From Desulfobulbaceae bacterium (GTDB taxonomy: Bacteria; Desulfobacterota; Desulfobulbia; Desulfobulbales; Desulfobulbaceae): a stretch of 38,886 nucleotides of DNA. The stretch's first letter is position 1. Each line of letters opens with the position of its first letter. Below the pieces are notes generated by a model. That model was not told the origin of the DNA. It saw only the letters and a list, made by a program, of their open reading frames with translations, and ran no database searches. The DNA lies in assembly GCA_015486315.1 (NCBI GenBank), contig WFRY01000448.1, positions 1-38,886 of the forward strand, read 5' to 3'. Made by a program: the position numbers and the translations under genes. Below are positions 35,108-38,886 of the stretch, piece by piece.

Positions 35108-35552
35108 GTTATCCTCCTGTTTTTGTGATATCAATATTTTAATTTTGCATTCCATAATATGTTGCATGAGCTGTGCCAGAAATACACAGACACCAGACAA
35201 AAAATAACACTGTAGGTAACATATTGATTTCAATTAACAAAACATAACCCTTCCTAAAGAAAAACTCCCCTTTACAAGGCGACATACTTGCCGTAAACCA
35301 CAGCATGCAACACAATAATGTTGCATAATTCTACAACTCTGTTCATAAGCGCTCCATGGGAAAAATATCAGGTGATAATAGTTGCCGGATGTTTCCGTAT
35401 AGAGATTGTCAAATTATATAACTCCAGTAATGTAATGGAGCACAGACACTCCGGGGCTGGAAAAAGCGGCAAACCCTGCAATTGCAGAAGTTGTGTCATT
35501 GGGCGCTGAGCGCCGGGGGATGAGTTATATCGAGGAACCGGGGTAAGGAGAT

Positions 35553-37019
35553 TCAGCTATTCCCTTTTCTGAAACTCCAGAAATCAGGGTGCAGCATGGC
35601 GAGGAAGGGGATCAACTCCAGACGGCCGACAATCATATTGACGATAAAGATGATCTTGGTCAGGATGGACAGGCCGCCAAAGCTGCCCATGGGTCCAATT
35701 TCTCCAAATCCAGGACCGATATTACCAATGGTGGCCGCTGTTCCCACCAGACCGACAGCTCCATCTTTTTCAATGATCGTTACGGCCAGGGCTGAGCAGG
35801 TCATCAGGACCAGATAGAAGAGCAGAAAGCCCAAAATCTGCCGCTGAATATCATCGGCCACGCTTTTATTGTCGATTTTAATCGGCAGGATTGCCTTGGG
35901 ATGGATAATCTGGGTTATTTCCCGTTTAAGATACTTATAACCAAACAGTACCCGGATCACCTTCACGCCGCCGCCTGCTGATCCGGCACACCCTCCTACC
36001 AGCATAACAGTAAATATAATTGTCTGGGCAGCAACACTCCAGAGGGCAAAATCAGCAGAAGAAAAGCCGGTCGTGGTAATGATCGATACGATCTGAAACA
36101 TGCTGTCACGAACAGAGTCAAGCAATGCAAACGAACCGCCCGCCATCAGGGCGATACCAAGACATAACGAGCTGACCAGGACTATAAATGAATAAAAACG
36201 AAATTCTTCGCTCTGCATTAATGCCATGGGTTTTCGCTGAAAAAGAACCCGGTACTGGAGGGCGAAGTTACCACCTGCCAGAAACATGAAGCAGGTAATA
36301 ATCCAGGTTACAGCTGTATTATCATAGCCCATGATGGAGAGCGGATTTGGGGAAAAACCACCGGCAGCCATGGTGGAAAAAGTATTGCAGACAGCATCAA
36401 AAAAAGGCATGCCGGCAAAACTGAGCAACGATATTTCCAGCAGCGTTAACAGGACATAGACCAGCCACAATGCCTTGGCCGTGTGGGTGATCCGCGGCGT
36501 GACCTTTTCCTCGGTGGGACCGGGTGCTTCGGCAAAAAACATCTGTCGGCCTGCCACGGCAAACTGCGGCAGGATGGCCACAAACAAAACAATAATGCCC
36601 ATACCGCCCAGCCACTGGCTGAGACTGCGCCAGAAAAAGAAATCCTTTGGATAGAGTGAAAAATCAGTCAGTATCGTTGCGCCGGTGGTGGTGATACCGG
36701 AAACGGATTCAAAATAGGCGTCCACCGGATTCAGGCCGTAAAACAGGTAAGGAATCGCCCCCATGGCAGCGGTCACAATCCAGGCAAGGGAGACAATCAG
36801 GAGCCCTTCATTTCGTTTGATATCGTCAAAATTACGTGAATAACCACCATATCTTCGAAAAAGAAAACCAAGGGTAACTGAAGTACAGGCAGCGGTTGCA
36901 AAGGGGATGATGGAGCTATATTCCTGTTCCACTAAGGCAACAGCAATCGGGGTCAGCATTATGATGCCGAATGCAACCAGAATAAGGCCAAGCCCATTGA
37001 GGATATTGGTTATCTTCAT
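35553..37019 (-). CDS. trkH: TrkH family potassium uptake protein
   Basis: 'VSGITTTGATILTD', 'FSTMAAGGFSPNPLSI', 'STTGFSSADFALW'-type selectivity loops. Confidence 0.95.
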   Translation of the reverse strand: MKITNILNGLGLILVAFGIIMLTPIAVALVEQEYSSIIPFATAACTSVTLGFLFRRYGGYSRNFDDIKRNEGLLIVSLAWIVTAAMGAIPYLFYGLNPVDAYFESVSGITTTGATILTDFSLYPKDFFFWRSLSQWLGGMGIIVLFVAILPQFAVAGRQMFFAEAPGPTEEKVTPRITHTAKALWLVYVLLTLLEISLLSFAGMPFFDAVCNTFSTMAAGGFSPNPLSIMGYDNTAVTWIITCFMFLAGGNFALQYRVLFQRKPMALMQSEEFRFYSFIVLVSSLCLGIALMAGGSFALLDSVRDSMFQIVSIITTTGFSSADFALWSVAAQTIIFTVMLVGGCAGSAGGGVKVIRVLFGYKYLKREITQIIHPKAILPIKIDNKSVADDIQRQILGFLLFYLVLMTCSALAVTIIEKDGAVGLVGTAATIGNIGPGFGEIGPMGSFGGLSILTKIIFIVNMIVGRLELIPFLAMLHPDFWSFRKGNS

Positions 37020-38368
37020 CAGACAAACATGGCCTTAATTGCCTCGGCATCCTCTGCCATGGTAAAAATTTTCAACTGATCCCCCGGCAGCAGAGCAGTT
37101 TCACCATTGGGAACAATAAGACGTCGCCGCCTCTTGACCACACCGATAATCGCCCGGGCCCCGAATTTCATATCCATCACTTTAGTTTCCGGAAAGGTGT
37201 CGGGCAGCGTCAAGCGCAGCACCTCCCCCTGACCTCCCTCCACCAGGGCCAGGATATCCACATCGCGGGCCTGAACCCGGTTAAGGAGTTCTGTCAGGGC
37301 AGACTCTCTGGGGGAAACCACTACATCAATACCGACCCGCTCAAAGAGTTGCGCGGTCCGGGCATTACTCACCCTGGTGATTATTCTGCGGTCCGTGCCG
37401 AGCTGCTTTACAAGCTGCTTGACAAGCAGAGAACAGAGCAGATTTTTTTCATCATTGTTGGTAATGCAGACAATAACATCGGCATCACCAATTGATTCAC
37501 CCTCAAGAAGTTCCAGGTCGGTACCGTCACCGTGCAGAATAAGACTCTTCTGCAGCTTATCGGCTAAGAAAACACAACGGGCCTTATCATGTTCAATAAT
37601 CTTTACCCTGATTCCCGCCCCTTCAAGCTGCTGAGCCAGCATCAGGCCAACACTTCCTCCGCCGATAAGGACAGCACTTTTCATGCTGTCGGCTGATTGA
37701 AAAATTGTTGCAGCCAGGGTATCCAGGGCCTGGCCGGTACCCATGAAAATGACTTTATCATCCTCCTGTATTACGGTGGAACCGTCCGGAATAAAGAGAT
37801 TATGATCCCGGGTTATACCAACGATGAGTACATGTTTTGGAAACGAACAGTCCATGACCCGGCAGTTACGGAGAATGGAATCTTCCTTGATCCGGTATTC
37901 AAACAACTTTGCCCGCCCCTCGGCAAAATATTCTACGTCAATGGCATCGGGGACAGAAATAATACGGAAAATATCCTGGGTCAGCAGCTGTTCCGGCCAG
38001 ATAATGGTATCGATATCATACCTTGTATGATATCGATACTGTTTTGGCGATACAAGGTTTCGGTAGAGTTCCATGGTACGGATAAAACAGATCGTCTCAA
38101 TGTCCACAATCTTTTTGACCGTCCAGCAGGCAACGATATTGGCTTCATCAAGCTCTGCGCAGGCGATAAACAGTTCGCAGTTTTTTAAATTCGCCTGCTC
38201 CAGGGCATCGACATCCGCGCCGCTGCCGTTGATAAAACTGATATCCAGACTGTTAAACCTGTCCGGCAATTTTTCCAGATCATCTATTACAGTAACACTG
38301 TGTTCCTGGTACAGTCGCAGAGCAACCATATAGCCCAGTTCAGTAACGCCGTAAATGAGGACATCCAT
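37019..38368 (-). CDS. trkA: Trk system potassium uptake protein TrkA
   Basis: Two Rossmann TrkA-N and two TrkA-C-like domains; overlaps trkH start. Confidence 0.95.
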   Translation of the reverse strand: MDVLIYGVTELGYMVALRLYQEHSVTVIDDLEKLPDRFNSLDISFINGSGADVDALEQANLKNCELFIACAELDEANIVACWTVKKIVDIETICFIRTMELYRNLVSPKQYRYHTRYDIDTIIWPEQLLTQDIFRIISVPDAIDVEYFAEGRAKLFEYRIKEDSILRNCRVMDCSFPKHVLIVGITRDHNLFIPDGSTVIQEDDKVIFMGTGQALDTLAATIFQSADSMKSAVLIGGGSVGLMLAQQLEGAGIRVKIIEHDKARCVFLADKLQKSLILHGDGTDLELLEGESIGDADVIVCITNNDEKNLLCSLLVKQLVKQLGTDRRIITRVSNARTAQLFERVGIDVVVSPRESALTELLNRVQARDVDILALVEGGQGEVLRLTLPDTFPETKVMDMKFGARAIIGVVKRRRRLIVPNGETALLPGDQLKIFTMAEDAEAIKAMFV

Positions 38369-38433
38369 ACCGCACCCTTCCCTTTTTTACCGTTTTGCGA
38401 GGAGCTTTTCCCTGCATAACCGAGGCATATAAT

Positions 38434-38488
38434 AAAAAAACAAATAGAGCAACCGCCAAGATAGACGGTTGCTCTATTTGTTTTTTTT
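38434..38488. terminator. Rho-independent terminator between trkA and the small ORF at 38547
   Basis: aaaaaaacaaatagagcaaccg...cggttgctctatttgtttttttt, 15-bp arms. Confidence 0.95.
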
Positions 38489-38546
38489 CGGGTGAGACTT
38501 TACCTGAAAATCCGATTCAGGTAAAGATGATGTTTTCTTTATCTTC

Positions 38547-38810
38547 TCAGGCCTGCAGGCGGGGACGATTTGCCTGTTGACGACGACGCTGCTCAAGCCG
38601 CTGATCATCTGTAATCGTCGGCTGAGTATCCATACTGCCGGCTGCGTCGGTTCCAAGAAGATCCGAGGTCTTAAAGAAACAGTACCAGTCGTCACGGGTG
38701 GTCTGTGTTGTGTTCTCCTTTCCCCTGCTTATACGCTCGACAGTGGTAGACAGCAGATGGAAGGCTCCGATAAATCCGACGGTTGATGCAAACATTGTTA
38801 AAGGTTCCAT
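38547..38810 (-). CDS. Small hypothetical protein with one N-terminal hydrophobic helix
   Basis: 'MEPLTMFASTVGFIGAFHLLSTTVERISRGKENTTQTTRDDWYCFF...'; SD aggaga upstream. Confidence 0.55.
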   Translation of the reverse strand: MEPLTMFASTVGFIGAFHLLSTTVERISRGKENTTQTTRDDWYCFFKTSDLLGTDAAGSMDTQPTITDDQRLEQRRRQQANRPRLQA

Positions 38811-38886
38811 TATATTATCTCCTGTTTATATTTTAAAATTTTATTTTTTATAAAGGTATTTACTGTAAGCGTGAACAGTGCAGGTC

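Noticed and set aside
35318-35575. ORF '...MEHRHSGAGKSGKPCNCRSCVIGR' with possible TGA read-through, and adjacent hairpins ctgcaattgcag and ggcgctgagcgcc resembling a riboswitch
   Set aside because: TGA lies within the hairpin itself, no SECIS in the right position, no match to GEMM or other riboswitch consensus I know; likely non-coding or decayed.
1-38886. CRISPR arrays, tRNA or rRNA genes
   Set aside because: Looked for repeat-spacer arrays and tRNA-like cloverleafs; the only regular tandem repeat (25361-25440) has no spacers, and no tRNA/rRNA sequence was recognised.

Overview
The window looks like a chromosomal segment from a Desulfobacterota-like bacterium; this taxonomic guess is an inference from gene content. 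Housekeeping genes: glgX 3' end, an SGNH hydrolase, an OB-fold periplasmic protein, panE-like, HAD, NUDIX, typA/bipA, yaaA, hrpB, an XPB-like helicase, a YdjM-like membrane hydrolase, HIT, a tandem USP, and trkH/trkA. Four things stand out. (1) A 53-codon reverse-strand ORF at 4349-4510, absent from the ORF track, has an in-frame TGA in a Cys-Ile-Pro-TGA (CxxU-like) context followed by a SECIS-like stem-loop. It is a candidate new small membrane selenoprotein. (2) A ~7 kb island (about 12650-19678) is bounded by a nearly identical, internally deleted duplicate of the 3' end of the preceding gene. It encodes two HprK-related P-loop kinases (one fused to a glycosyltransferase), two PqqD-like proteins (one fused to a GT-like domain), an NTP_transf_5 nucleotidyltransferase, a sulfotransferase, and a secreted Thr-rich protein with a conserved-looking 'PEKWTQPIVGQIALPAHA' leader. 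This resembles an uncharacterised peptide/glycan modification system. (3) A SulP transporter is divergent from an LCIB/C-type carbonic-anhydrase-like protein, which sits upstream of a six-gene hydrogenase-4-like (Ehr-type) complex lacking the NiFe cysteines. This could be an inorganic-carbon or ion-coupled system. (4) A 187-bp MITE has perfect 13-bp terminal inverted repeats and a perfect 8-bp target duplication (IS66-like ends), with a diverged second copy. All homology calls are from reading the protein sequences; no searches were run.
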